NCBI GenBank assembly: GCA_004346725.1
Contig: SMDE01000008.1
Coordinates: 186,001-250,000 of the forward strand
DNA from: Phytobacter diazotrophicus
Lineage (GTDB): Bacteria; Pseudomonadota; Gammaproteobacteria; Enterobacterales; Enterobacteriaceae
DNA: 64,000 nucleotides
Direction of reading: 5' to 3'
The notes below the pieces were generated by a model. It was not told the DNA's origin. It saw only the letters and a list, made by a program, of their open reading frames with translations, and did not search any database. This document shows, piece by piece, positions 21,872 through 31,332 of the stretch (positions within the stretch are counted from its first letter, which is position 1; each line of letters opens with the position of its first letter). Position numbers and translations under genes: made by a program.

Positions 21872-23149
21872 CTAGTGGCAGAGAGAAGGCTCGAGCGGCA
21901 GTACCGTGCGGGTCTGGTTGTATTCATACTTCATAAAATCAAGGACCATTGTCAGATTTGCCGGGGAAAGGCGCGTCATCTGAGCGTAAAAAGGATGCGA
22001 CTCGACATAATGAATAAATCGCGTCGCGGGTAACAGCGTCGCACGACACAATTCTCCAGGTTTTTTACTGCCGGTCAAATTGGAGACGGCCATCGCGTAG
22101 TCAGGCGTGGAAAAATAGCGCCAGATATTGTTACGAATACCTCCCGCCAGAAAATATCGCGGTGGCCGCGCCTGCTGCTGCGCGACAAGCCCGCGCTCAG
22201 CGACAAACGATATATGGCATCGTCCACGCACCACGTCATCGTGATTGGCTATCAGGCATCCACCATAAATAAAGCATTCGTGTTCAAGAAAATGCTGAAC
22301 ATTGATAGACCTGTCATCCGTCAATTTTTTCACCAACTCAAAATGACGATAAGCAGGCAAAACGGGCTTCACTATCATCCCTGCATCGTTTTTACGCAAT
22401 GCGGCCATGCCGTAATCAATATCGAATAACGTCGCCCGTTGCGCAGTCAGCTTCTCTTTTCGTTGAACGATGTGGGCAAACGTTCCGCTCAATGAGCGCT
22501 CGGTAAAACTGTGAGTGTACTGATATTCTTTTTCTACGCAGACTGGCGAGTAATTGGTGGAGACGGCAACAACGTTGCCGCTATCCGCCTCGGCGGTCAC
22601 CAGAATATAGAGCAAATTGCCCGAACCCAGATAAGGCAGAACAAAAGCGCGCGTACACAAAGCAATGTCATATGCCTGGAAAAGACATTGTGATTGAAGG
22701 CTATTAACCTGCCGCGCCAGTCGGGAAAATTGTCGGCTCAGGGCGGTACTGTCCAGACGCAGCTCTCTGCGAAGATCTATCAAAGTAGCGCCTGCCGCAA
22801 TGCCTTTACCCAACTCGCTTAAATTCTCTTTTTCCAGACTCACCGGCGTAAAAAGGAAGGTTCTGCTGCAATGACGGCAGAGGAGTCGGCTTTTACTTTG
22901 CGAAGAATAACCGTGTCGTTTAAAAGCCGTCCCGCCACAAAAAGGGCACTGTTTTATTAAGCCCTTCCACTCTTTATTGACAGCCGTACGAAAAACATTC
23001 AAAGCGTGTCTGGAAATCCGCGGAAAGGTAAAACCACATTCGCGGCAAAGAATATCTTTCCCCTGCGGTTGGTAATCGGGGCTATTCAGGATACCCAGAT
23101 TTTTGCAGCCAAAAGTTTTGCAGCAGTCGACATCATGATGACCAAACAT
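21872..23149 (-). CDS. Double zinc-ribbon protein resembling a domesticated IS1-like transposase
   Basis: A 425-residue protein of unsettled function. Two zinc ribbons occupy the N terminus: C10/C15 with C35-x2-C38, then C68-x2-C71 with C91-x2-C94. The second, CPFCGG...LLCRHCSRTF, looks like the InsA/IS1 transposase zinc ribbon. A helix-turn-helix-like stretch follows (LGKGIAAGATLIDLRRELRL). The remainder may be a degenerate RNase H-like domain (LLYILVTAEADSGNVVAVS), but no DDE triad was identified. No terminal repeats flank it. It starts 21 bases after the sulfatase maturase stop, so it belongs to that operon; a DNA-binding or regulatory role is inferred. Similar genes are recalled beside Salmonella arylsulfatase genes. 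Confidence 0.72.
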   Translation of the reverse strand: MFGHHDVDCCKTFGCKNLGILNSPDYQPQGKDILCRECGFTFPRISRHALNVFRTAVNKEWKGLIKQCPFCGGTAFKRHGYSSQSKSRLLCRHCSRTFLFTPVSLEKENLSELGKGIAAGATLIDLRRELRLDSTALSRQFSRLARQVNSLQSQCLFQAYDIALCTRAFVLPYLGSGNLLYILVTAEADSGNVVAVSTNYSPVCVEKEYQYTHSFTERSLSGTFAHIVQRKEKLTAQRATLFDIDYGMAALRKNDAGMIVKPVLPAYRHFELVKKLTDDRSINVQHFLEHECFIYGGCLIANHDDVVRGRCHISFVAERGLVAQQQARPPRYFLAGGIRNNIWRYFSTPDYAMAVSNLTGSKKPGELCRATLLPATRFIHYVESHPFYAQMTRLSPANLTMVLDFMKYEYNQTRTVLPLEPSLCH

Positions 23150-23170
23150 TGCGTTTCCTCCCTGAAATGC

Positions 23171-24376
23171 TCAGTTTGCCGATAAAACATACCTTATATC
23201 TGCCGGCGAGTATCCATTTTCAAACAGGGTTTTCATCGCTTGCATTAACGCGGAGGTATGAGAAAAGAAGTGCTGATAGCCCTGGCAAAGATAATTTTGC
23301 GGGAATGATCCCTCTGCCTGAGGCAAAAAACGATGTTTCGGGCAACCGCCATTGCAGGCAAACAGCCATGGGCAGGAGTGACACTCACGAGAAAGGTATT
23401 TGTTTTTCGCTTCGCCAAACGTGTGGTTTTGCCGGCCGTTGTTCATCTCTCTGATGGTGGTGTTATTGATATTGCCAAGTTTGTACTGCGGATAGACATA
23501 ATGATCGCAGTTATACACATCGCCGTTCATTTCCATAGCAAAAGCACTGCCGCATGTCGGGGCAAACACGCAAACCTGAGGCGGCAATCGACACCACGCC
23601 GCAAGAGTTTGATCAAAGAGTTGCACAGAAATGTCGCCGATATCCTCCCGGATCCACACATCAAAAATCGTCGAAAGAAATTCGCCAAACGCCAGAGAGC
23701 CCACTGACCAGGGCATCATCTCCGCTTGCGGTTCCTGCGGATGGGCCAGTGATGCAGTGTCAGAAGTTTTGCTTCTTCGCTCCACCAACGGGATAAACTG
23801 CATGTACTGACTACCCAGCGATTTCAGATAGCGGTAAACCCGAAGCGGGTGGGCCGCGTTTGCCGCGTTAACCACTGTGAGGGTATTAAATGCAACCTCA
23901 TGGCGGGCAAGAAGATGGATCGCGCGCTCTACTTTTTCATGCGTTGGTTTTCCCGCTCGCGTCACCCGCCATGCATCATGCAACGCCGCATCACCATCAA
24001 TTGAGATGCCAACCAGAAAGGCGTTCTCACGGAAAAACTCAGCCCAGCGATCGTCGATGAGTATTCCATTGGTCTGAAAGGTGTTCACAATCTGTTTGCC
24101 ATTGGCATAACGTTTTTGTAGCGCGATGGCCTGCTGATAAAACGCTATCCCCATCAGTGTGGGTTCGCCTCCCTGCCAGGCGAAAATCACCTCGTCAACA
24201 TCCTGCGCAGCGATATGCTGGGCAATGAAGCGCTCAAGGGTGCTTTCGCTCATGCGGAAATTTTTATTTCTCTCAGGGTAAAGCTTCTCTTTTTCAAGAT
24301 AAAAACAGTACTGGCAATCAAGGTTGCATACCGAACCGGTGGGTTTGACCATGACCTGGCAGCTTTTTCTTAACAT
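23171..24376 (-). CDS. Anaerobic sulfatase-maturating enzyme (radical SAM/SPASM)
   Basis: A 401-residue radical SAM enzyme that oxidises a Cys or Ser in sulfatases to formylglycine without oxygen. The cluster motif CNLDCQYC is at residues 17-24. The C-terminal SPASM region has the cysteine sets CVFAPTCG, YNCDHYVYP and CHSCPWLFACNGGCPKHR for two auxiliary clusters. The FAWQGGEPTL motif near residue 70 is typical of the AtsB/anSME family. It follows the arylsulfatase gene by 103 bases that contain a hairpin, and its substrate is almost certainly that sulfatase. Confidence 0.92.
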   Translation of the reverse strand: MLRKSCQVMVKPTGSVCNLDCQYCFYLEKEKLYPERNKNFRMSESTLERFIAQHIAAQDVDEVIFAWQGGEPTLMGIAFYQQAIALQKRYANGKQIVNTFQTNGILIDDRWAEFFRENAFLVGISIDGDAALHDAWRVTRAGKPTHEKVERAIHLLARHEVAFNTLTVVNAANAAHPLRVYRYLKSLGSQYMQFIPLVERRSKTSDTASLAHPQEPQAEMMPWSVGSLAFGEFLSTIFDVWIREDIGDISVQLFDQTLAAWCRLPPQVCVFAPTCGSAFAMEMNGDVYNCDHYVYPQYKLGNINNTTIREMNNGRQNHTFGEAKNKYLSRECHSCPWLFACNGGCPKHRFLPQAEGSFPQNYLCQGYQHFFSHTSALMQAMKTLFENGYSPADIRYVLSAN

Positions 24377-24394
24377 GATGTTCGTCCCTGAAAT

Positions 24395-24429
24395 AAAAAT
24401 AACCCGATCCCTCTATATGAAAGATCGGG
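24395..24429 (-). terminator. Hairpin with U-rich tail inside the sulfatase operon
   Basis: The arms CCCGATC (24403-24409) and GATCGGG (24423-24429), read on the minus strand, are followed by TTATTTTTATTT. It lies between the arylsulfatase and maturase genes and looks like a partial terminator that lowers maturase expression relative to sulfatase. Confidence 0.6.
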
Positions 24430-24479
24430 CGGGCAGTGCCCTAAGTGGCATAATTACTTCTTCTTATTATTAAATGCGT

Positions 24480-25982
24480 TTAACCCCAGGTAACTGGCGT
24501 AGGTTTTTCACCGCGCGCTTTCATCAGTGAATCGTTATCAATATCCTGCTTATATTTCAGGAATTCCTCATACAGACGCTTTTCAACCTCTGGATTTTTG
24601 CCGATCTGGTTCATGGTTTCAGCCCGATCCTGTTTGAGGTTGTAGAGATATTTTGCCTTCCCTTCGCGGTCGATGATCATTTTCCAGTCTCCGTCGCGAA
24701 GCGCCCACAGGTCGGTCGGATCGTCCTGGAAAGGCATATCAATACCAAAAATCAGCGGTTTCTCGCGTTTCAGTTCAGCCTTCTCGAAGACAGGCGTCAG
24801 AGACTGACCGTCAATAGTGCGATCTTTTGGCAGATCAAATTTCATCATCTGTGCGAGTGTCGGCATCCAGTCCAACCCGGAAGCCGGCGTGTCGGTTACC
24901 ATCCCCTGCGGCAGATGCTTGCCATATTTAATGATCGCCGGAACACGTATGCCCCCTTCCCAGAGATTATCTTTACGTCCGCGCAGGCCGTCGGTCTCAC
25001 CGGCCATGTTCAGTTCGTAGACTTTACGAACTTCACGCGTTACCGGTCCGTTATCACTGGTAAAGATAATGATGGTATTGTCTTCTTCACCCATCGCCTT
25101 AATTTTTTCTACGACTTTACCTACCTGCTCATCCATATAGCTGATATTGGCATAGTACTCACCCGGTCCACGCCAGGGTTTATCCGCCCAATCGCCGTAA
25201 TACATATCCGGGTGTTTCTTCTGAAATTCGCTCATATATTGCGAATACATATCGAGGTATTTCTTCGGCGACGCGACAGGGGTGTGTACTTCGGTGAAGG
25301 CAACGTACAGGAAGAACGGTTTGTCCTCTTTCTTCTTCTCACGCTCGTCCAGCCAGTTCACCACTTCGGTACTGACCAGCTCACCGCTCAGTAATTTCGC
25401 TTCGCCGATGGGCTTACCGTTGCGAATAAAGGCATCCGGATAAACGGCGCCGTAGCGAGGGCGCTCTTTTGCATTTGCCAGTCGTTCGTTAGTGATAAAT
25501 CCACCGGCGTGAACCAGTGAATAATCAAACCCAACATCTTTAGCCTGCGGCTGGTCTGTGCGATCCGCCCCGGCGTTAAGGTGTAATTTGCCCATTAACG
25601 CCGTGTCGTAGCCTTGCTCACGTAATAAATTCGCGATGGTGACTTCGTTACGACCAATCGACACATCTTTGCCTGCCGGTATCCAGGAACGAATACCGGT
25701 GCGGAAAGGCATACGCCCTGTGAGTAAGCCCGCACGTGAAGGCGAACAGAGCGGCGCGGGGGCGTAGTAATCGGTAAATTTGACGCCCTCCTGTGCTAAT
25801 TTATCGATGTTTGGCGTTTTGACAATTTGATGACCATAAGCCCCCAGATCACCGTAGCCTAAATCATCCGTTAAAATTATCACCAAATTAGGGCGTTTCG
25901 CCTCTGCGGCATGAACGGGAGAGATTGTGCTTCCTGCATATAACGCCAGACCAATCATACTGGCAACAAATGTTTTCTTCAT
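24480..25982 (-). CDS. Periplasmic arylsulfatase, Cys-type
   Basis: A 500-residue sulfatase with a cleavable signal peptide (MKKTFVASMIGLALYAGS, cleavage after VHA). Calcium-ligand Asp pair D39-D40 is in IILTDDLGYGD, and the formylglycine site C79 is in LCSPSRAGLLTGR, so this is the Cys-type signature; Klebsiella AtsA is Ser-type. Other metal and substrate residues are in FTSDNGP. It releases sulfate from sulfate esters in the periplasm. The start is 18 bases from the upstream porin gene stop. The natural substrate is unknown. Confidence 0.92.
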   Translation of the reverse strand: MKKTFVASMIGLALYAGSTISPVHAAEAKRPNLVIILTDDLGYGDLGAYGHQIVKTPNIDKLAQEGVKFTDYYAPAPLCSPSRAGLLTGRMPFRTGIRSWIPAGKDVSIGRNEVTIANLLREQGYDTALMGKLHLNAGADRTDQPQAKDVGFDYSLVHAGGFITNERLANAKERPRYGAVYPDAFIRNGKPIGEAKLLSGELVSTEVVNWLDEREKKKEDKPFFLYVAFTEVHTPVASPKKYLDMYSQYMSEFQKKHPDMYYGDWADKPWRGPGEYYANISYMDEQVGKVVEKIKAMGEEDNTIIIFTSDNGPVTREVRKVYELNMAGETDGLRGRKDNLWEGGIRVPAIIKYGKHLPQGMVTDTPASGLDWMPTLAQMMKFDLPKDRTIDGQSLTPVFEKAELKREKPLIFGIDMPFQDDPTDLWALRDGDWKMIIDREGKAKYLYNLKQDRAETMNQIGKNPEVEKRLYEEFLKYKQDIDNDSLMKARGEKPTPVTWG

Positions 25983-26000
25983 TTCAGATCCTCTGAAAAA

Positions 26001-26765
26001 TTAAAACTCATAGCCCAACATATAAATCATTTGATCGCCGAATCCATCATAACCAAGTTTATTATCAAAATAACGCCAGGTGACAGATGCTTTCCAGCGG
26101 GGATAAAATTTCCATGCTAATGTTAAACCACCATTAATTCCGGTATGCCCATGCTGTTGTTCGGCGTATGCATCATTTCTGTCGAGCTCAATTTCATTCC
26201 AGTTCGACAATACAAACTTCTCATTAAAAGCATTGAAGAAGTATGCTGCGGTCCAGCCAATAACGTAACCGTTCCAGCCACTGGTTTGCCCATATTTTTT
26301 TGAGTAATAATCCCCGGACTGGTTATGCAATCCAATATAGGGTTTAAAAAAACCCGATTTCCCTTGCCAGCCCAGATAGCCAAGCCCATAGAACATATCT
26401 AAATCATCGCTCCATGAGTTGTCCCACTGACCATATAGTTTTCCGAAGAAGGAGTAGTCAGAATCGAAGAGACGGACATGGGCCATCGCCGATACGGTAT
26501 GGTTTCGTCCCTCAACGGAGTGATTTAAGACATTGCTTTCAAAAAATGAATAAATTTCTGCTTCGCGGAAATTAACGCCAAAATCGGCAGTTGCTTTCCA
26601 TACTTCACCACGATGAACATTTTCAAAACCGCTATTCCAGTCAGCATAACCGGCATTTATAGAACCAAAAGCCCCTTTATACTCCAGAGACCATGCAGGG
26701 AGACTGCATAATGCGGTCGTCGATATCAGGGCACACGCCAGCAACTTTCCCTTTTTTTGGGGCAT
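26001..26765 (-). CDS. Tsx/OmpK-like outer-membrane channel protein
   Basis: A 254-residue secreted protein with a signal peptide ending near LPAWS. The mature part alternates hydrophobic and aromatic residues (FGSINAGYADWNSGF, FFGKLYGQWDNSW, MFYGLGYLGW) and ends in YMLGYEF, with the terminal Phe of outer-membrane beta-barrels. It resembles the nucleoside-specific channel family (Tsx, OmpK). The start at 26765 has GAGGA at a good distance; an ATG three codons upstream sits too close to it. It heads the sulfatase operon, so it may admit sulfate esters; this is inference. Confidence 0.78.
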   Translation of the reverse strand: MPQKKGKLLACALISTTALCSLPAWSLEYKGAFGSINAGYADWNSGFENVHRGEVWKATADFGVNFREAEIYSFFESNVLNHSVEGRNHTVSAMAHVRLFDSDYSFFGKLYGQWDNSWSDDLDMFYGLGYLGWQGKSGFFKPYIGLHNQSGDYYSKKYGQTSGWNGYVIGWTAAYFFNAFNEKFVLSNWNEIELDRNDAYAEQQHGHTGINGGLTLAWKFYPRWKASVTWRYFDNKLGYDGFGDQMIYMLGYEF

Positions 26766-27152
26766 ATAATGCATTCCTCATTATTATAGTTAACGTGAAT
26801 ACTTCAATAATAAAAACGATCTCAGGCAAGAATGAAAACGAGGCCAGTTTATTAAAAAGAACAAATTGGTTTGTGATAGAGATATCACATTGATGGATTA
26901 GCTAAGCCGTTAAAATGCAGGTGTCAGAAAATGTTGTTTTTCGTATCGTTAACCTATGAAAATAAGAAATTGCACTAAAATTTGTTTTTTACGACCAGCA
27001 GGAAGGTAATTCAATTTAGTAGAAGGAATAATTCGGGGGTTTACGTTAATAACATAACACGCCGTTCGATGTAATTTTTTTCACACCACGGCGGCAAGGA
27101 GAGATCTATAAAACAAGATAAGTGATAAGCCGTTTATGGCTGCGGATGCAAT
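26766..27152. other. Regulatory gap upstream of the sulfatase operon
   Basis: AT-rich, non-coding on inspection. It contains the perfect palindrome listed separately and must carry the operon promoter. No small gene, hok/sok element or insertion sequence was seen between the porin gene and dnaJ; in E. coli K-12 this side holds IS186 and hokC. Confidence 0.5.
26872..26889. promoter_or_regulatory. Perfect palindrome TGTGATA-GAGA-TATCACA upstream of the porin gene
   Basis: Perfect 7-bp arms around a 4-base spacer, 107-124 bases upstream of the porin start. It looks like a CRP or FNR operator, but the half-site spacing (8 bases between TGTGA and TCACA) is two bases longer than the CRP norm. A dedicated regulator is possible. 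Confidence 0.45.
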
Positions 27153-27178
27153 AAAAAAGGGTTGCGTTAAGCAACCCT
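27153..27178 (-). terminator. dnaJ intrinsic terminator
   Basis: The arms AGGGTTGC and GCAACCCT flank GTTAA and are followed on the minus strand by TTTTT. It lies 18 bases after the dnaJ stop. Confidence 0.88.
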
Positions 27179-27195
27179 CTAAAAGTTATACCTGA

Positions 27196-28341
27196 TTAAC
27201 GCGTCAGGTCATCAAAGAACTTTTTGACACCGTCGAAGAAGCTTTTGGAGCGCGGGCTGTTGTGTTCACCTGTCGGTCCACCAAAGCTTTCCTGTAAATC
27301 CTTAAGCAGTTGTTTCTGCTTATCGTTCAGGCCAACCGGCGTTTCAACCACCACACGACACAGCAGATCGCCCTGCGCGCCGCCGCGTACCGATTTCACG
27401 CCTTTACCGCGCATGCGGAACAGCTTGCCGGTCTGAGTTTCGCCAGGGATCTTCAGATTGACGCGACCATCCAGCGTCGGAACCTCGATTTCTCCCCCCA
27501 ACGCCGCCATAGCAAAGTTAATGGGGACTTCACAGTACAGGTTGTTACCTTCACGCTCAAAGATAGCGTGCTGTTTCACCTGCACCTGAACGTACAGATC
27601 GCCTGCCGGTGCGCCGTGCTCACCCGCTTCACCCTCACCCGCCAGACGGATGCGATCGCCCGTGTCCACGCCTGCCGGAATTTTAACGGACAGGGTTTTG
27701 GTTTTTTCTACGCGACCATGACCGTGACATTTATTGCACGGATCTTTAATCAGCGTACCGCGCCCCTGACAGTGCGGACAGGTCTGCTGAACGGCGAAGA
27801 ACCCCTGGCGCATCTGCACCTGGCCAGAACCATGACAGGTCGGACAGGTCTGCGGCTGGGTACCGGCTTTCGCGCCGCTGCCGTGGCAAACGTCACACTC
27901 TTCCAGCGTCGGGATACGGATCTCTTTACTGACGCCGCGAACGGCTTCTTCCAGCGTCAATTCCATGTTGTAACGTAAATCGGCGCCACGCGCCGCACGC
28001 TGGCGACCACGGCCACCGCCAAAAATATCGCCGAAGACATCGCCAAAGATATCGCTAAAGTCAGCGCCGCCGCCAAAGCCGCCGCCGCCGAATCCACCGC
28101 CGCCCATTCCGCCTTGTTCAAACGCCGCATGGCCATACTGGTCATACGCAGCACGCTTTTGCGCGTCGGTCAGAACTTCGTACGCTTCTTTGATCTCTTT
28201 AAATTTGGCTTCGGCCTCTTTATCACCCTGGTTACGGTCCGGGTGATATTTCATGGCCAGGCGCTTGTACGCCTTCTTGATTTCGCGCTCTTCCGCTGTT
28301 TTGGAAACGCCCAAAATCTCATAGTAGTCTTGTTTCGCCAT
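27196..28341 (-). CDS. dnaJ: Chaperone DnaJ (Hsp40)
   Basis: A 381-residue co-chaperone (E. coli 376). It stimulates DnaK ATPase and delivers unfolded proteins. Domains in order are the J domain with HPD ([10 protein letters not shown], near residue 33), a Gly/Phe-rich linker ([13 protein letters not shown]), four CxxCxGxG zinc modules ([32 protein letters not shown]), and the C-terminal substrate-binding beta domains. It is 86 bases downstream of dnaK, with a long stem-loop in the gap. Confidence 0.98.
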   Translation of the reverse strand: MAKQDYYEILGVSKTAEEREIKKAYKRLAMKYHPDRNQGDKEAEAKFKEIKEAYEVLTDAQKRAAYDQYGHAAFEQGGMGGGGFGGGGFGGGADFSDIFGDVFGDIFGGGRGRQRAARGADLRYNMELTLEEAVRGVSKEIRIPTLEECDVCHGSGAKAGTQPQTCPTCHGSGQVQMRQGFFAVQQTCPHCQGRGTLIKDPCNKCHGHGRVEKTKTLSVKIPAGVDTGDRIRLAGEGEAGEHGAPAGDLYVQVQVKQHAIFEREGNNLYCEVPINFAMAALGGEIEVPTLDGRVNLKIPGETQTGKLFRMRGKGVKSVRGGAQGDLLCRVVVETPVGLNDKQKQLLKDLQESFGGPTGEHNSPRSKSFFDGVKKFFDDLTR

Positions 28342-28368
28342 CTTTTTTTATCTACCCCTAACATGCGA

Positions 28369-28401
28369 GCACGGGCGTGGAGAAATCTCCTACGCCCGTG
28401 C
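28369..28401 (-). other. dnaK-dnaJ intercistronic stem-loop
   Basis: The arms GCACGGGCGT and ACGCCCGTGC, extended by GGAGA/TCTCC with one bulge, form a strong hairpin between the dnaK stop and the dnaJ start. There is no U-run, so it is more likely an mRNA-stability or processing element than a terminator. Confidence 0.65.
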
Positions 28402-28427
28402 CGATTAATTACCCTGCATCAGGGCGA

Positions 28428-30344
28428 TTATTTTTTATCTTTTACTTCTTCGAACTCAGCGTCGACAACATCGTCGTCTTTCGCGTTGTTCGCAGAAGCG
28501 TCAGCGCCACCAGCCTGCTGCTGTGCGTGCTGCTGCTGTGCGATTTCCAACAGTTTCTGAGAAGCCTGAGCCAGAGCCTGCATTTTCGCTTCGATGTCCG
28601 CTTTGTCTTCGCCTTTGAGAGACGTTTCCAGCGCGGTCAGCGCAGCTTCGATAGCGGTTTTATCTTCTGCTGGCAGTTTGTCGCCAGCTTCTTCAACCTG
28701 CTTACGGGTGCTGTGCAGCAGGTGGTCACCCTGGTTACGGGTCTGAACCAGCTCTTCGAACTTACGGTCAGATTCAGCGTTCGCTTCTGCTTCGCGAACC
28801 ATTTTCTGAATTTCTTCCTCGTTCAGGCCAGAAGATGCCTTGATGGTGATCTTCTGCTCTTTACCGCTGTTTTTGTCTTTCGCAGATACGTGCAGAATAC
28901 CGTCAGCATCAATATCGAAAGTCACTTCGATCTGCGGCATGCCGCGCGGTGCCGGGTTGATACCATCCAGGTTGAACTGACCCAGAGATTTGTTATCAGA
29001 CGCACGTTTACGTTCACCCTGCAGCACATGGATGGTTACCGCAGACTGGTTGTCTTCCGCAGTAGAGAACACCTGGCTGTGCTTGGTCGGGATAGTGGTG
29101 TTCTTGTTGATCAGCGCAGTCATCACGCCGCCCATGGTTTCGATACCCAGCGACAGCGGGGTAACGTCGAGCAGCAGCACGTCTTTCACATCACCGGTCA
29201 ACACACCACCCTGGACCGCAGCACCGATAGCAACAGCTTCGTCCGGGTTAACGTCTTTACGCGGCTCTTTACCAAAGAACTCAGCGACTTTCTTCTGCAC
29301 CATCGGCATACGGGTCTGACCGCCGACCAGGATAACGTCCTGCACATCGGATACAGACAGGCCAGCGTCCTGCAGCGCAACTTTCAGCGGCTCGATGGAA
29401 CGGTTCACCAGGTCTTCGACCAGGCTTTCCAGTTTCGCGCGAGTCACTTTGATGTTCATGTGTTTCGGACCAGTGGCGTCTGCAGTAATGTACGGCAGGT
29501 TCACGTCGGTCTGCTGAGCGGAAGAAAGCTCAATTTTCGCTTTTTCTGCTGCTTCTTTCAGACGCTGCATCGCCAGCGGGTCGTTGCGCAGGTCAATGCC
29601 CTGATCTTTCTTGAATTCTTCAACCAGGTAGTTGATCAGACGGCTGTCGAAGTCTTCACCACCCAAGTGGGTATCACCGTTGGTTGCCAGAACTTCGAAG
29701 GTTTTTTCGCCATCAACTTCGTCGATTTCGATAATAGAGATATCGAAGGTACCGCCACCGAGGTCGTAGACCGCGATAGTACGGTTGCCCACTTCTTTAT
29801 CCAGCCCGTAAGCCAGTGCAGCGGCAGTCGGTTCGTTGATAATACGTTTGACTTCCAGACCCGCGATACGGCCAGCATCTTTGGTTGCCTGACGCTGCGC
29901 ATCGTTGAAGTATGCTGGTACGGTGATAACCGCTTCAGTTACTGGCTCACCCAGGTAATCTTCAGCCGTTTTCTTCATTTTTTTCAGCACTTCGGCAGAG
30001 ATCTGCGGCGGTGCTGTTTTGGTGCCTTTCACATCAAGCCATGCGTCACCGTTATCAGCAGCGATGATTTTGTACGGCATGATAGAAACGTCGCGCTGAA
30101 CTTCTTCGTCCTGGAAGCGGCGGCCAATCAGGCGTTTAATCGCAAACAGGGTGTTTTGCGGGTTTGTCACTGCCTGACGTTTAGCCGGCTGACCAACCAG
30201 AGTTTCACCATCCTGGGTATAAGCAATGATAGAAGGCGTGGTGCGGTCGCCCTCGGCATTCTCCAGCACACGCGCGGTAGTGCCATCCATAATCGCTACA
30301 CAAGAGTTGGTAGTACCCAGGTCGATACCAATAATTTTACCCAT
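28428..30344 (-). CDS. dnaK: Chaperone DnaK (Hsp70)
   Basis: A 638-residue Hsp70, the E. coli length. The ATPase domain shows [14 protein letters not shown] at the start, [14 protein letters not shown] near residue 190 and [12 protein letters not shown] near 335. The linker is [11 protein letters not shown], followed by the beta-sandwich substrate-binding domain and the helical lid ending EFEEVKDKK. It refolds proteins with DnaJ and GrpE and controls sigma32. The promoter upstream is of heat-shock type. Confidence 0.99.
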   Translation of the reverse strand: MGKIIGIDLGTTNSCVAIMDGTTARVLENAEGDRTTPSIIAYTQDGETLVGQPAKRQAVTNPQNTLFAIKRLIGRRFQDEEVQRDVSIMPYKIIAADNGDAWLDVKGTKTAPPQISAEVLKKMKKTAEDYLGEPVTEAVITVPAYFNDAQRQATKDAGRIAGLEVKRIINEPTAAALAYGLDKEVGNRTIAVYDLGGGTFDISIIEIDEVDGEKTFEVLATNGDTHLGGEDFDSRLINYLVEEFKKDQGIDLRNDPLAMQRLKEAAEKAKIELSSAQQTDVNLPYITADATGPKHMNIKVTRAKLESLVEDLVNRSIEPLKVALQDAGLSVSDVQDVILVGGQTRMPMVQKKVAEFFGKEPRKDVNPDEAVAIGAAVQGGVLTGDVKDVLLLDVTPLSLGIETMGGVMTALINKNTTIPTKHSQVFSTAEDNQSAVTIHVLQGERKRASDNKSLGQFNLDGINPAPRGMPQIEVTFDIDADGILHVSAKDKNSGKEQKITIKASSGLNEEEIQKMVREAEANAESDRKFEELVQTRNQGDHLLHSTRKQVEEAGDKLPAEDKTAIEAALTALETSLKGEDKADIEAKMQALAQASQKLLEIAQQQHAQQQAGGADASANNAKDDDVVDAEFEEVKDKK

Positions 30345-30466
30345 CTAAACGTCTCCACTAAAAATTCGGTCAACATGTGGTTGTGAACCTGTAATAAGGG
30401 CGAATCGTGCGGTTTCAACTACCCTCGTTCGTTTTTTTTCAGGTCCACACATTGCGGTTGACTACA

Positions 30467-30497
30467 AGATGGGGTCGCAACGAAGCTCATCAAGGGG
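30467..30497 (-). promoter_or_regulatory. dnaK heat-shock (sigma32) promoter
   Basis: On the minus strand, CCCCTTGATG (30488-30497) and CCCCATCT (30467-30474) match the sigma32 -35 and -10 elements with suitable spacing. They lie about 120 bases upstream of dnaK. Confidence 0.85.
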
Positions 30498-30641
30498 TAA
30501 GGAATAAAAAAATTTTTAATTTCCACCTGTTCAGATCATAGACACAGCCAGTGACGCTATTTATGATGCCGCGCCCCGCCTCCTCTATATAGACGCGGGG
30601 AATACATTTCATCCTTCAATGTTGATTTATTTTGAGGAATT

Positions 30642-31214
30642 ATGGGCAACATCAAGTTGGCTAATCCGGCTCCGCTGGGCCTTATGGGCTTCGGCATGAC
30701 CACTATTCTGCTTAACCTGCACAATATTGGCATGTTCCCGCTGGATGGTATTATCCTGGCTATGGGTATTTTCTACGGTGGTATCGCGCAGATTTTTGCG
30801 GGGCTGCTGGAATATAAAAAAGGCAACACCTTCGGTTTAACCGCATTTACCTCTTACGGTTCTTTCTGGCTCACCCTGGTTGCGATTCTTCTGCTGCCTA
30901 AAATGGGTCTGGCAGATGCAGCGAATGGCCATTTCCTGGGTGTCTATCTGGGTATCTGGGGTGTGTTCACCCTGTTTATGTTCTTCGGCACGCTGAAAGG
31001 CGCACGTATGCTGCAGTTCGTCTTCCTGAGCCTGACCGTGCTGTTCGCTCTGCTGGCAGTAGGTCACCTGGCAGACAACGAAGGTATCGTTCATGTAGCC
31101 GGCTGGATTGGTCTGGTATGTGGCGCAAGCGCTATCTACCTGGCGATGGGTGAAGTCCTCAACGAGCAATATGGCCGTACCGTTCTGCCAATTGGCGAAC
31201 AAGGGCAGCACTAA
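30642..31214 (+). CDS. satP: Succinate-acetate/proton symporter SatP (YaaH)
   Basis: A 190-residue, six-helix inner-membrane protein of the GPR1/FUN34/YaaH family (E. coli 188). The family signature [21 protein letters not shown] is at residues 6-26. It imports acetate and succinate with protons. The start follows TTGAGGAATT. It is divergent from dnaK and followed by a hairpin; an accessory block separates it from mog, which is its neighbour in E. coli. Confidence 0.96.
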   Translation: MGNIKLANPAPLGLMGFGMTTILLNLHNIGMFPLDGIILAMGIFYGGIAQIFAGLLEYKKGNTFGLTAFTSYGSFWLTLVAILLLPKMGLADAANGHFLGVYLGIWGVFTLFMFFGTLKGARMLQFVFLSLTVLFALLAVGHLADNEGIVHVAGWIGLVCGASAIYLAMGEVLNEQYGRTVLPIGEQGQH

Positions 31215-31221
31215 TCCCTTC

Positions 31222-31258
31222 TTCGTGCCTGCACCGCGGGCACGAATTCCCCCGTTTT
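31222..31258 (+). terminator. satP terminator-like hairpin
   Basis: The arms TTCGTGCC and GGCACGAA flank a 9-base loop, with CCCCCGTTTTTG after it. It lies 7 bases past the satP stop. Confidence 0.6.
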
Positions 31259-31332
31259 TGCCTTCCTGTTGATTACGCATTCATCCACTTTATGGGATGA
31301 TGACGGCACTTCTTCGCAGACAGAATCTGACA

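Noticed and set aside
21872-23149. Calling the zinc-ribbon gene an active insertion sequence
   Set aside because: No flanking inverted repeats or target duplication and no clear DDE triad; it sits in an operon with normal spacing.
26872-26889. Reading the palindrome as a standard CRP site
   Set aside because: The spacing between TGTGA and TCACA is 8 bases, not 6; kept only as an unassigned palindrome.
26775-27152. Possible hok/sok or insertion-sequence remnant near dnaJ, as in E. coli K-12
   Set aside because: No Hok-like peptide, no terminal repeats and no transposase fragment were found.
28377-30386. 669-codon open frame antisense to dnaK
   Set aside because: Long antisense frames opposite dnaK are a known codon-bias effect; there is no recognisable domain and no ribosome site.
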